A stretch of DNA of 64,000 nucleotides from Winogradskyella marina (GTDB lineage Bacteria > Bacteroidota > Bacteroidia > Flavobacteriales > Flavobacteriaceae), in NCBI RefSeq assembly GCF_015645385.1, contig NZ_JADOET010000004.1, positions 124,001-188,000 on the forward strand. The letters are read 5' to 3'. Both the position numbers and the translations under genes were made by a program. Below, in pieces: positions 34,838-44,641 of this stretch. Under the pieces are notes generated by a model. The model made no database searches, was not told the origin of the DNA, and saw only the letters and a list, made by a program, of their open reading frames with translations. The number at the start of each line of letters is the position of its first letter. Within the stretch, counting starts at the first letter, position 1.

Positions 34838-35377
34838 ATACAACAATTAGAATTTAAAGTTAATTCAAATTGATGAGGTGAAAAACAACGAAATGCCAAT
34901 ACCTTGTATAATTAATTACGTTGTTTTAGTTACCAAACTACGCCACTAAATTTAGACAATACCGCTAGCACTAATTAAATAAAACACTCTATTAAGAACA
35001 TAATCGAGTGAAAAATAAAATATCCTTTTCTAAGATTTAAAAAATTGGAGGAAAACAAATATTTAGCGTTGGCCTCAATTTTTGTTTTAAAGTCATCTTC
35101 AGTGAGTTTTGCCATACCTTTCTATGGATTTGGACTGGTTTTAATTTAGAATACGAAAATGAGCAAACAACTGAAATGAAGAGGATCTATTTTACTTATA
35201 ATTGAAGCTGTGTTTACATTCGAAAAAATGTACGAATCGTACACAAGCTTTGGATACAACATTATTAACGTATTAAAAACGACTGTAAGCAATAGAGTTA
35301 ATTTTATTTTTAGATCAAACCAATAAAAATTTTAAATCATAAAACAACAGCTATTTATTTCAGCCATTTCAAATTAT
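34838..35377. other. Long spacer with a third boundary-like sequence and possible gene relics
   Basis: At 34893-34920 the sequence ATGCCAATACCTTGTATAAT resembles the left arm of the palindromic elements upstream, without a clear right arm. Further on, two short open stretches look protein-like but lack starts. One ends IPFYGFGLVLI (about 35020-35145). The other reads FEKMYESYTSFGYNIINVLK (about 35220-35326, stop TAA 35324-35326). They may be remains of lost genes; I cannot name them. Confidence 0.35.
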
Positions 35378-35385
35378 TATCTTTG
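35378..35385 (+). promoter_or_regulatory. -7 element of lplA, TATCTTTG
   Basis: A perfect TAnnTTTG match 25 bp upstream of the lipoate ligase ATG. Confidence 0.5.
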
Positions 35386-35410
35386 TTAGCTACCAAACGA
35401 GATAAACTTT

Positions 35411-36409
35411 ATGATATTTATTGATAACGAAGGGCAAACCAACCCAAAATTAAACTTAGCCTTAGAAGAATATGCTTTAAGACATTTTGATACGTCTACG
35501 GATTATTTGTTGTTTTACATCAACGAACCTTCCATTATTATTGGGCGCAATCAAAATACCTTAGAGGAAATTAACCAAGAATATATAGAGGCCAATAATA
35601 TTCATGTGGTACGACGAATTTCTGGTGGTGGAGCGGTTTATCACGATTTAGGAAATTTGAATTTTAGTTTTATTACTAATCACGATGGAAAAAGCATTAG
35701 TAACTTTAAGAAGTTTACGGCACCTGTCATTAAAGTGTTAAACGATATGGGAGTTGCTGCCGAACTTAAAGGTCGGAATGATATTTTGGTAGATGAGAAG
35801 AAAATTTCTGGTACTGCTCAATTTTCTACCGGAAAACGAATGATTAGTCATGGAACCTTATTATTTGATACAGACATGAGTGAGGTCGCTAAAGCGCTTC
35901 AGGTAAAAATGAGTAAAATTCAATCTAAAGGTCATAAGTCGGTTAGAAGTCGTGTGGCGAATATCAGCGAATTCTTAAAGACGCCAATTTCTATGGCCGA
36001 CTTTAAAAAACAACTACTCATAGGCTTGTACGAAGCCAGCGAACCGTTTGAAACCTATAAATTAACGGAAGAAGAATGGAAAGCTGTTTACGATTTAAAA
36101 GCTGAAAAATATGATTTATGGGATTGGAATTTTGGACGTTCCCCTAAATTCAATATCGAACGCAACAAACGTTTTCCTATTGGTGAAATTGACCTTCGTA
36201 TTTTTGTTGAAAAAGGACATATTTCAGATTTTAAAGTCTTTGGTGATTTCTTTGGTAGACAACCCGTTTCAAGTCTCGAAGCGATGCTTATTGGAGTGCC
36301 TTATGACAAAAATGAAATCAGTAAAGCCTTAAAAGAGGTGTCCATTGAAAATTATTTCGGGACTATAGAAAAGTCTGATTTTATTGATTTAGTTTATGGG
36401 GACGATTAA
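35411..36409 (+). CDS. lplA: Lipoate-protein ligase
   Basis: A 332-residue enzyme that activates free lipoate with ATP and attaches it to lipoyl domains of 2-oxo acid dehydrogenases and the glycine cleavage H protein. The catalytic-domain motif VVRRISGGGAVYHDLGNLNF is intact, as are IIIGRNQNTLEEIN and GRNDILVDEKKISGTAQ with the catalytic Lys. A C-terminal accessory domain (about 250-330) completes the bacterial form. Start ATG 35411 follows a close promoter. Confidence 0.93.
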   Translation: MIFIDNEGQTNPKLNLALEEYALRHFDTSTDYLLFYINEPSIIIGRNQNTLEEINQEYIEANNIHVVRRISGGGAVYHDLGNLNFSFITNHDGKSISNFKKFTAPVIKVLNDMGVAAELKGRNDILVDEKKISGTAQFSTGKRMISHGTLLFDTDMSEVAKALQVKMSKIQSKGHKSVRSRVANISEFLKTPISMADFKKQLLIGLYEASEPFETYKLTEEEWKAVYDLKAEKYDLWDWNFGRSPKFNIERNKRFPIGEIDLRIFVEKGHISDFKVFGDFFGRQPVSSLEAMLIGVPYDKNEISKALKEVSIENYFGTIEKSDFIDLVYGDD

Positions 36410-36475
36410 GGGTTAGGTGTTATAAAAACTGATTTTAAAACGAGTTTAAAAACCCAAAAAGTTCAATCGTTAATT

Positions 36476-37240
36476 ATGTGTTACGACATTAAAGCCAGTT
36501 TAGAAAGTCAGTTAAAACGTGCCAAACGAAAAGGTGACCTTTCTGCTATTGAAGAAATTATTGAAGATTTAATTCCTTTGACTGATTTACCGTTGCATCA
36601 TGTGTCTGGTTTTAATCATCCAGAATTATTAATTTATACAGACCGACAACCCGAATTTCCTGAAGTTGCAACTTGGGGTTTAGTACCAGAATGGGTTAAT
36701 GATGCAGAACAACAAAAAAAATTCTGGAATAATACGCTAAATGCACGAGGTGAAACCATTTTTGAAAAAGCATCCTTTAAAACTTCGGCAGTAAACCACA
36801 GATGTATTATTTATGTTGATGGTTTCTATGAACATCACCATTATAATAACAAGATCTATCCGTTTTATATTCACAGAAAAGATAACGAACCTATGGCACT
36901 TGCTGGTTTGTATAGCGAATGGACCAATCCTGAAACTGGCGGATTAATGAATACATTTTCTATTGTAACTACTGAAGGAAATGCTGTAATGTCTAAAATT
37001 CATAATAACCCAAAGTTAAAAACCTCGAGAATGCCTTTAATTTTACTCGAAAACCAAGAGGATGAATGGTTACATAACATTGAAAATGAATCGGATAAAA
37101 TCAACATTCAAGAATTAATTAAGAAGTTTCCATCTGAAGCATTAGCATTTCACACCGTTAATAAATTAAGAGGTAAAGCGTATAGTGGTAATGTTGAAGG
37201 CATTTCTGAGAAAGTAATTTATGACGACTTAGAATTCTAA
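36476..37240 (+). CDS. SOS response-associated peptidase family (YedK/HMCES)
   Basis: A 254-residue protein starting MCYDIK. The catalytic Cys2, exposed after Met removal, forms a covalent crosslink with abasic sites in single-stranded DNA, protecting them during replication (family knowledge). Other family motifs are NARGETIFEKASFK, RCIIYVDGFYEHH and the late MPLIL. It converges with the PAQR gene, the stop codons overlapping within CTAA. Confidence 0.92.
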   Translation: MCYDIKASLESQLKRAKRKGDLSAIEEIIEDLIPLTDLPLHHVSGFNHPELLIYTDRQPEFPEVATWGLVPEWVNDAEQQKKFWNNTLNARGETIFEKASFKTSAVNHRCIIYVDGFYEHHHYNNKIYPFYIHRKDNEPMALAGLYSEWTNPETGGLMNTFSIVTTEGNAVMSKIHNNPKLKTSRMPLILLENQEDEWLHNIENESDKINIQELIKKFPSEALAFHTVNKLRGKAYSGNVEGISEKVIYDDLEF

Positions 37241-37863
37241 ATCACGAACAGGTAAATCATAAAAAAATGGCAAATTGCGCCACCTAAAACAAACAAATGC
37301 CAAATCACATGGTTGAACGGAATTCTTTGAATGGCATAGAAAATTATACCGACTGTATATGACATTCCGCCAGCAAACAACCACAGAATACCATTTGGAC
37401 CAAGTGCCTCAGAGACATTAGAAAAATCGAAAATAATAAGCCAACCCATTACCAAATACAGTAATGTTGAAATAACCTCAAAACGACCTGTAAAAAAGAG
37501 CTTAATAATGACACCAAAAGCCGCAATTCCCCAAACTGTCCAAAATAATGGCCAACCCAAACTATCAGTAAGACTTATTAATAAAACTGGTGTATAGGTG
37601 CCAGCAATAAGTAAATAGATACTAATATGATCTACAATTCTAAAATAATGTTTACGCTTCTCCCCTTTTACGGCATGATAAAATGTAGACGCTAAGAAAA
37701 GCACTATTATAGAAATTCCGTAAACAACGACACTAAATAAACTCCAAGGTGTTGTATCATCTACTTTTACAGTCAATAACACCAATGCAGCAATTCCTAA
37801 TGCAGCTCCTATTCCATGTGTCCAAGCATTTAATTGTTCTTCAAATTGAGATTGAATGCGCAT
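37237..37863 (-). CDS. Hemolysin III family (PAQR) membrane protein
   Basis: A 208-residue protein with seven hydrophobic helices. It has NAWTHGIGAALGIAAL near the N-terminus, the motif STFYHAV and a C-terminal NHVIWHLFVLGGAICHF. These His and Ser residues match the metal-binding site of the progestin and adipoQ receptor superfamily. Bacterial members affect membrane fluidity homeostasis. It lies 3 bp downstream of the DUF4294 gene, so the two are co-transcribed. Confidence 0.92.
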   Translation of the reverse strand: MRIQSQFEEQLNAWTHGIGAALGIAALVLLTVKVDDTTPWSLFSVVVYGISIIVLFLASTFYHAVKGEKRKHYFRIVDHISIYLLIAGTYTPVLLISLTDSLGWPLFWTVWGIAAFGVIIKLFFTGRFEVISTLLYLVMGWLIIFDFSNVSEALGPNGILWLFAGGMSYTVGIIFYAIQRIPFNHVIWHLFVLGGAICHFFMIYLFVI

Positions 37864-37866
37864 GGT

Positions 37867-38556
37867 TTATTCTTTAGAATTAATCGTGTTTTTTGGTTGA
37901 GACCATTTGTTTAAACTCTCGTAAAAATCAATTTCAAAAGCTGGTTCTTGCCGTATTAATTGTTCACTTCTAAAAGCGCGCTGTAGAATATCTTCAATTA
38001 AATAATCTTCCTCTTCATTAATTGGACTAAATTCTTTTTTCAAAGAAATATCGAACAAACTTGCTGTACTATTAAACCAAAAGGCTCGCCAACCACTTCG
38101 TAATTCTTTAATAAGCTCAAAGGTTGTTTTTCCGGTTTGTCTGTGAATGAGTTTCACTAAAATCTGGCCTTCGGTTTTGGTGAGTTTCTTTAATTCCGCT
38201 GAAAATTCGTCTTCAATATAATTCTGAATAATTTTAGCGTACCGTTTTTTGTCACGCTTACGTTCTAAAGCATCTAAGCGCTCTTGTAAAGACTCTAATC
38301 GTTCTGCAGCCAACTTGGCATAAGGATATACTTTTAGAGTTTTTCGTCTTAAAATAATGTATCGAATTCGAGCGGCTCTGTCCTCAAACTTTAAATTAGG
38401 TAACACTAGAACTTCCTTTAATTTTACCGACGTTACAGGCACGGAATCTCCTTCAATAATCATATAATGCACTTCTGTAGAATCTTGTTTTACAGGATCT
38501 TCTTGTGCACTTATCGCAACTGAAAAAAACAATGCTATATAGGTAATATACTTCAT
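37867..38556 (-). CDS. DUF4294 family exported protein
   Basis: A 229-residue protein with a signal peptide (MKYITYIALFFSVAISAQ). The mature part is highly charged and helical (YAKLAAERLESLQERLDALE, RYAKIIQNYIEDEFSAELK) with LIHRQTGKTTFELIKELRSG, which matches DUF4294, a periplasmic family in Bacteroidota of unknown function. First gene of a two-gene unit with the PAQR gene. Confidence 0.82.
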   Translation of the reverse strand: MKYITYIALFFSVAISAQEDPVKQDSTEVHYMIIEGDSVPVTSVKLKEVLVLPNLKFEDRAARIRYIILRRKTLKVYPYAKLAAERLESLQERLDALERKRDKKRYAKIIQNYIEDEFSAELKKLTKTEGQILVKLIHRQTGKTTFELIKELRSGWRAFWFNSTASLFDISLKKEFSPINEEEDYLIEDILQRAFRSEQLIRQEPAFEIDFYESLNKWSQPKNTINSKE

Positions 38557-38684
38557 GAACTAGTCTAACGCCAAAATCGTTCCAATGTTACATTCTTAAC
38601 AATTTCAAAATTAGTAATATTTACAGTCTATACCCTTAAATTATTATTAATATTATAAAACTTTTTCAAACTTTTATAAACCAA

Positions 38685-38719
38685 AAGACCTTTCAAATGC
38701 AAACGATTTGAAAGGTCTT
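38685..38719 (-). terminator. Terminator of the ABC permease-peptidase operon
   Basis: AAGACCTTTCAAAT and its complement (14 bp, perfect) with a 7-base loop, followed on the reverse strand by a T-rich stretch, 57 bp after the stop at 38776. Confidence 0.65.
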
Positions 38720-38775
38720 AGTATGATGTTTCACTGAATCAATTCAGCTTCTCAATTAAATTATTACAAGGCGTG

Positions 38776-41700
38776 TTAGTCCTCTGTACTTTCCGTCAGG
38801 CTCCCAATGGACTGACGATTATCTCCAGACATTCTATCAATTAATTTGTTGTACGGATCTACACCTACTTCAGTTGGTTTTTCATCGACAATAATTGAAA
38901 CGGTATTATCTATTGATGTGATTTTATGTTTCTTAAGATAAAGTTCCTTTTCTTTCATTTTTCCATCGACTTCATGTTCTGTAAAAATCCCAATATCTAT
39001 ATAATCTTGAAGTGGTAATGATAAGATTGGCTTCTCCTTCCCTTCTGCTAAAAACGAAATGGAATCTTTTCCTTTGTCAGTAAAAATCTGCTTTCCTTTT
39101 TCGTTATTTCTGTATTTACTCACTTCAAACTCAATGTCTACTTGATATTTACCATTAGCTAATTCGGTAGTGGTTACGTTTTTGGTTTTATTGTCATATA
39201 ACGTTATGGTTTCAAACATGTCCGTAATTACATATTGTAAACTGTCTGGTGTTACGGCCTTAATATGATTGACCATATCGATAGACGTGGTATAAGGTGG
39301 CTCTTGAAACTTCACTTTTTCAACATAAGTTTTTAACGCTCCATTTAGCACATCTTCTCCAATATAATCACTCAATGCATAAAACACCAATGAGCCTTTT
39401 TGATAGCGAATATAACCTTGACCATCGTTATACATTAATGGTTTTTCACGCTTACGCTCAAAGGTTCTCCTGAGTAAATAATCATCTAACGATTTTCTCA
39501 AAAACTTACGCATTTGCGTTTTTCCAAGTTCTTTTTCTAACACTTTTAGAGCGACGTATTCCGATAAACTTTCAGATAACATAGTTGCCCCCAAAACATC
39601 GGCTCCTATAACTTGGTGTGCCCACCATTGGTGTGCAACTTCGTGAACTGTAATTGCATACATAAAGTTTAAGCCAGCATCATCTTCGTCTGCATCCTCG
39701 TCTACAACAGCGATAAAACCTACATCTCCAGAAAACGGTATTGTATTAGGAAATGACTGTGCAAATCCTCCACTCGGAAACTCTATAATTCGCAATTGCT
39801 TATGCTGGTATGGGCTGAAATTTTCACTGTTGTATGCCAATGAGGTTTTCATGCCATCCATCATGCTTTCTAAATTATACTCATGACCTTTGTGATAATA
39901 AATTTCGAGATTAACATCGTTCCACTTATCTTTTTTAACTTCATATTTTGCCGAATTAAAAGCGTAAAAATTCAAGATTTCACTATCCATTTTATAATGA
40001 AAATAACGTCTTCCATCTTCAACCCATTCTTTTTGAAGATAGCCTGGCGCAATAGCAATTTGGTCTTCGCTTGTGCTTACTGTAGCTTCAAAATCTATCC
40101 AATCGCTATCCTTAGAAATATAGGTATTTCCTAAGGCTGTAGAATCTGATGGATGCGGTTTTAGCTTGTTTGGTGGTAAATCATATTTCTCACGTGTTTT
40201 ATCATCGGTAAGCTCTCCACCATTATAACCTAAACTCGGAAACAACGTCATATTGTTTATAAACGTTCCGTTTTCGATTACAGGCGAATTAGAAACAAAT
40301 AAGGTGTTTGGCTTATTCTTAACCGTAAAATTTAAGGTCATGGTATCGCCTGGCATCATGGGCTGTTTCAACTTATAAATATCAAAATGGTATATGGTAT
40401 CTTCTGAAACTAATGCGTTTTCACGACTAAATTTAAACGTACTAGGATAATCGTTATGATTTAAGAAAATACTGTCAATGGCTTTATCCGTTTTGTTGAT
40501 CATTGTATATTCTCCAGACGACTCAAAATTACGTTCATCTATAAACAAGTCCATATTTACGTTTACAGCAACAATACGTGGTTGCGCATAATCTTCGTAT
40601 TTTTTATACGTTTTTTCCCATTTAACTCTCAGTTCTTCAGCTTCCTTTGAAGAGTAACGATCGTTATTAATGTTAGTGCCTTTGTAAATGGTGAATCCCA
40701 TGGTTAAAAATCCAGCAACAAGAACTATAAAAGCAATTGCAACAGGTGTTGTAAAACGTTGTTTTGCAATTTTTATACGTTCTTTAAATGAATGTGGTAA
40801 TCCACGTACCCAAAATAGAGCTGCAATAAGCATAAACACTAAACCACATAGAACCCAATAGAATTTATAGGTTAAGTATCTGGCTAAGGAATCTCCGTAA
40901 CCATTCATATCGTTATAACTAAATCCTGGACCTTCGTTGTATTTAAATACTGCTTGCTCTACTCCTGCCAAACTTAATAATGGAATTGCTACAGCAATGA
41001 CTAACAATATAAACAATCCTAAATATGGATTTCTAATTACGGTTTGAATCATTAATGATAAGAATGCCCAAATCACATAATTAATCAGTTTTAACCCGAA
41101 GAGTTCCTTTATATATAAACCGATTTCAATATCGAAATAGCCCTTATACAGTTGAAACAATATACCTGCAATCATAATTACAGTAAGTAATAACACTTGC
41201 ATTTTAACAATAGCAATGAATTTAGATAAAAACAACGACCAATTTGGTATTGGTGTTACATCTTCTAACCCATTAACATTGGCTATTTTGCTTCGGTTGA
41301 CTAACATACCTGCATATAAAAATGTACAGATATTAATAGCAAACACAAAGGCGCTTCCTCCTCGTAGCATCAACCAAGTTCTTGGGTAAGATGCGGTTCC
41401 TGTTGGATTTCCAAAATCGGACAATGCAATGAGCACAACGATAAGGCCAACCAAGACAATACATATAAATGCCCAACTTTTAACGATGTACTTAAACTCT
41501 ATATTCGAAATATTCCAAGTTGTTTTTAAATTTTGAATAAATGAATAATCGTTAGTAACTTTAGGAAGGTTAATTTTTGTGATACCTCCAAAATTACGCT
41601 TCGTAGATCGCTCTCCTTTCTGTTTTTTAAAGAGTGAAAAGGACATGGCATTCTGACTAAACGTAAAGAACTTATACACCAATCCAAACACCAAGCTTGC

Positions 41701-42459
41701 TACTCCTAACCAAATTAAACGGTTATAGAGAATCACTTCTTTTATCGGAATATGCAATTCATTTTGTTCGTAAGCCGTCCAATAACGTGTATAATAGTTA
41801 GATGCAGACGCACCAAAAGGATCTAATAAGGCAGACAAATAGCGACTATCTGGATCTGATAATAAACTTTCCGTTACACCTTGTACAAACAACAATAGAA
41901 TAACGGTTATAAATCCTGCTGCAATGTTTCTTGTAAATGTAACGACTGCAAAAACGATGGCTCCAAACAATAAAATATTAGGTAAGATAAAAAGCCAATA
42001 GGCATCAAAATACGATTTAAAATCGAACGCAGTCACCAAATCAGAATTGGTACCTGGTAGTCTAAAACCAATAAACATGCCTATACCAATAGTTAATACA
42101 ATTAGCGTAACCATCACGATAGCACTGAAAAATTTAGCAAATAAGTAATTGGCTTTGGTAAATGGATACGAATATAAAATGGAATGCATTTCACTTTTAA
42201 AATCCCTATTAATAGACGCACCAATAATAGATGGAAACAAAAAGAAAATTAAAATAGCAACGGAATTAAACAGGTTGTTTATTGAAATTGGTGAATTCAC
42301 TATTCGTGCAGAACTCGTTGTTGCTGTAATACTATCGAATATGCCTGCTGTGGTTGCAGCCATTAAAACCGATAGCATAAAGAAAATAGCCATATATATG
42401 TAAGTCGCAGGTCGTTTTAACCAGTACTTCAATTCATAAAAAAATATTGTAGAAAACAT
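38776..42459 (-). CDS. ABC-2 permease fused to an M1 aminopeptidase domain
   Basis: A 1227-residue protein. The first 560 or so residues contain about twelve membrane helices in two ABC-2-type permease blocks, each starting with an amphipathic helix. After a further helix near 585, the periplasmic C-terminal half is an M1 (gluzincin) peptidase with HEVAHQWW and the third ligand in SESLSEYVAL. Start ATG 42459 (MFSTIFFYELKYWL) is chosen: a longer frame would run into the ATPase gene. That ATPase is 22 bp upstream on the same strand. Confidence 0.9.
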   Translation of the reverse strand: MFSTIFFYELKYWLKRPATYIYMAIFFMLSVLMAATTAGIFDSITATTSSARIVNSPISINNLFNSVAILIFFLFPSIIGASINRDFKSEMHSILYSYPFTKANYLFAKFFSAIVMVTLIVLTIGIGMFIGFRLPGTNSDLVTAFDFKSYFDAYWLFILPNILLFGAIVFAVVTFTRNIAAGFITVILLLFVQGVTESLLSDPDSRYLSALLDPFGASASNYYTRYWTAYEQNELHIPIKEVILYNRLIWLGVASLVFGLVYKFFTFSQNAMSFSLFKKQKGERSTKRNFGGITKINLPKVTNDYSFIQNLKTTWNISNIEFKYIVKSWAFICIVLVGLIVVLIALSDFGNPTGTASYPRTWLMLRGGSAFVFAINICTFLYAGMLVNRSKIANVNGLEDVTPIPNWSLFLSKFIAIVKMQVLLLTVIMIAGILFQLYKGYFDIEIGLYIKELFGLKLINYVIWAFLSLMIQTVIRNPYLGLFILLVIAVAIPLLSLAGVEQAVFKYNEGPGFSYNDMNGYGDSLARYLTYKFYWVLCGLVFMLIAALFWVRGLPHSFKERIKIAKQRFTTPVAIAFIVLVAGFLTMGFTIYKGTNINNDRYSSKEAEELRVKWEKTYKKYEDYAQPRIVAVNVNMDLFIDERNFESSGEYTMINKTDKAIDSIFLNHNDYPSTFKFSRENALVSEDTIYHFDIYKLKQPMMPGDTMTLNFTVKNKPNTLFVSNSPVIENGTFINNMTLFPSLGYNGGELTDDKTREKYDLPPNKLKPHPSDSTALGNTYISKDSDWIDFEATVSTSEDQIAIAPGYLQKEWVEDGRRYFHYKMDSEILNFYAFNSAKYEVKKDKWNDVNLEIYYHKGHEYNLESMMDGMKTSLAYNSENFSPYQHKQLRIIEFPSGGFAQSFPNTIPFSGDVGFIAVVDEDADEDDAGLNFMYAITVHEVAHQWWAHQVIGADVLGATMLSESLSEYVALKVLEKELGKTQMRKFLRKSLDDYLLRRTFERKREKPLMYNDGQGYIRYQKGSLVFYALSDYIGEDVLNGALKTYVEKVKFQEPPYTTSIDMVNHIKAVTPDSLQYVITDMFETITLYDNKTKNVTTTELANGKYQVDIEFEVSKYRNNEKGKQIFTDKGKDSISFLAEGKEKPILSLPLQDYIDIGIFTEHEVDGKMKEKELYLKKHKITSIDNTVSIIVDEKPTEVGVDPYNKLIDRMSGDNRQSIGSLTESTED

Positions 42460-42481
42460 AAATGTACTTTTTAGATTAAAA

Positions 42482-43372
42482 TTAAACCGCACTTACTGGC
42501 TCGTCTTGCTTAAGTGCTATAAAGTACACATCGTCTAATTGTGGCTCAACGGATACAAAATCTTCATTGGGTTGCGAATCGTTAAACACACGAATATTGA
42601 GTGAGTTATCTTCATTATAATTAGAGGACAATAAATTGTATTGTGTTTCATGCGCTTCTAAATCATCTCTATCAATAACTTTAGTCCAAATACGACCTTG
42701 CAATTCTGCTCTTGCTTGCGATGGCGTCGATTGTTTTAAAATTTGTCCACCATTCAAAATAGCCATATCGTTACACAATTCCTTAACATCTTCAACAATA
42801 TGTGTCGAAAATATGACTGTACAATTGGTGCCAACTTCTCGCAGAACATTTAAAAAACGATGACGTTCTGCTGGATCTAAGCCTGCTGTTGGTTCATCGA
42901 CGATAATCAATTTCGGATTGTTTAATAGTAACTGCGCAATACCAAAACGTTGTTTCATTCCACCAGAATAACCTGCGACGTGTTTTTTACGTACATCGTA
43001 CAAATTGGTAATATCTAACACTTCCTTTACTATAGCTTGTCGGTCTGTTTTTGAACTTATTCCTTTTAAAGTGGCAAAATAATCTAACAAGGCTTCTGCG
43101 GACATTTTAGGATAAACACCAAACGATTGCGGCAAATACCCCAATACTTTTCGTAAAGCCATTTTGTCTTCTAAAACATTAATATCCCCAAATTGTATTG
43201 ATCCAGAATCCGGACTCTGTAATGTGGCAATCGTTCGCATTAATGAAGATTTCCCAGCGCCATTTGGACCTAAAAGACCGAACATTCCTGTTCCAATTTC
43301 AAGATTAAGATTGTCTATGGCTTTTACACCATTTTTATACGTTTTAGTAAGATTGGTAATTACTAGCTTCAT
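42482..43372 (-). CDS. ABC transporter ATP-binding protein, partner of the permease-peptidase
   Basis: A 296-residue ABC ATPase. Walker A is in GLLGPNGAGKSSLMRTIATL, the signature is YSGGMKQR, Walker B is LIIVDEPTAGLDP and the switch His is in IFSTHIVEDV. A C-terminal extension (about 215-290) is typical of ABC-2/CcmA-like exporters. It precedes the permease-peptidase by 22 bp, forming a two-gene export or membrane-processing system. Confidence 0.93.
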   Translation of the reverse strand: MKLVITNLTKTYKNGVKAIDNLNLEIGTGMFGLLGPNGAGKSSLMRTIATLQSPDSGSIQFGDINVLEDKMALRKVLGYLPQSFGVYPKMSAEALLDYFATLKGISSKTDRQAIVKEVLDITNLYDVRKKHVAGYSGGMKQRFGIAQLLLNNPKLIIVDEPTAGLDPAERHRFLNVLREVGTNCTVIFSTHIVEDVKELCNDMAILNGGQILKQSTPSQARAELQGRIWTKVIDRDDLEAHETQYNLLSSNYNEDNSLNIRVFNDSQPNEDFVSVEPQLDDVYFIALKQDEPVSAV

Positions 43373-43502
43373 CGTTTCGAAATTATGTTTAAGATTATTG
43401 ATCTATTAGTGTAAAAATAGCAGAATTTGTTACAAAAATATTTTAAAAGCTATTAAAGCTTAGGAAATCCTATTATTTTTACAAAAACTCAAAACATTTA
43501 TT

Positions 43503-44591
43503 ATGGCTTCAAAAAGCATACTCAATAAAAAATCACTCGATTTTCTAGAAAAATATTTAAACAACGCTTCACCAACCGGTTACGAATGGGAAGGCCAGAA
43601 AATATGGATGGATTACTTAAAACCATATGCAGATGAATTTATAACAGACACCTATGGCTCTGCGGTTGCAGTGATTAACCCAAAGGCAAAATTTAAAGTT
43701 GTTATTGAAGGACATGCTGATGAAATTTCGTGGTATGTCAACTATATTTCTGATAACGGTTTAATTTATGTGGTTAGAAATGGAGGAAGTGACCACCAAA
43801 TTGCACCAAGTAAAATTGTAAACATTCATACCAAAAACGGCATTGTTAAAGGTGTTTTTGGTTGGCCTGCAATTCATACCAGAAGTAAAGCGAAAGAACA
43901 AGCTCCAAAACCAGATAATATTACGATTGATATCGGAGCAAAAGATAAAGAAGAGGTGGATAAAATGGGAGTTCATGTAGGCTGTGTTATTACGTATCCA
44001 GATGAATTTCATATTCTGAATAAAGACAAATTTGTTTGTAGAGCTTTAGACAACAGAATGGGAGGTTTTATGATTGCTGAAGTAGCGCGTTTATTGAAAG
44101 TGAATAAAAAAACGTTACCATTCGGGCTTTATATTACTAATTCCGTTCAAGAAGAAATTGGATTGCGTGGTGCTGAAATGATTACGCAAACTATTAAGCC
44201 AAATGTAGCTATTGTTACAGACGTAACGCATGATACTACAACACCTATGATTGAGCAAAAAACACAAGGTTATGCTGAAATCGGAAAAGGACCTGTGGTA
44301 GCTTATGCACCTGCTGTGCAACAAAAATTAAGAGATTTAATTACAGATACGGCTGAAGCTAAGAAAATACCATTTCAACGTGCAGCATTATCGCGAGCAA
44401 CAGGAACAGATACAGACGCCTTTGCTTATAGCAATGGAGGTGTCGCTTCTGCTCTAATTTCATTACCATTACGATATATGCACACTACTGTAGAAATGGT
44501 TCATAGAGATGATGTGGAAAATGTGATTAAATTAATTTATGAAACATTATTGAAAATAGAAGACGGAGAAACGTTTAGCTATTTCAAATAG
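43503..44591 (+). CDS. M42 family metallopeptidase (glutamyl aminopeptidase-like)
   Basis: A 362-residue dinuclear metal aminopeptidase. Metal-ligand and catalytic motifs in order: VIEGHADEISWYV, CRALDNRMGGFM, SVQEEIGLRGAEM with the catalytic Glu, VTDVTHDTT and YMHTTVEMVH. No signal peptide, so cytoplasmic. M42 enzymes form large tetrahedral oligomers that clear peptides; members are sometimes annotated as endoglucanases in error. Confidence 0.93.
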   Translation: MASKSILNKKSLDFLEKYLNNASPTGYEWEGQKIWMDYLKPYADEFITDTYGSAVAVINPKAKFKVVIEGHADEISWYVNYISDNGLIYVVRNGGSDHQIAPSKIVNIHTKNGIVKGVFGWPAIHTRSKAKEQAPKPDNITIDIGAKDKEEVDKMGVHVGCVITYPDEFHILNKDKFVCRALDNRMGGFMIAEVARLLKVNKKTLPFGLYITNSVQEEIGLRGAEMITQTIKPNVAIVTDVTHDTTTPMIEQKTQGYAEIGKGPVVAYAPAVQQKLRDLITDTAEAKKIPFQRAALSRATGTDTDAFAYSNGGVASALISLPLRYMHTTVEMVHRDDVENVIKLIYETLLKIEDGETFSYFK

Positions 44592-44641
44592 TAATCAGAA
44601 CTGTGGAGCAGTTGTCAAAAGAAGAACATTATACAAGTTTA

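Noticed and set aside
30870..35000. Prophage or transposon remnant
   Set aside because: No integrase, transposase, phage structural gene or tRNA attachment site is visible, so only a cassette-like arrangement is proposed.
42460..42492. Upstream start for the permease-peptidase
   Set aside because: It would overlap the ATPase gene end, and the residues before MFSTIFFYELKYWL do not look like the family start.
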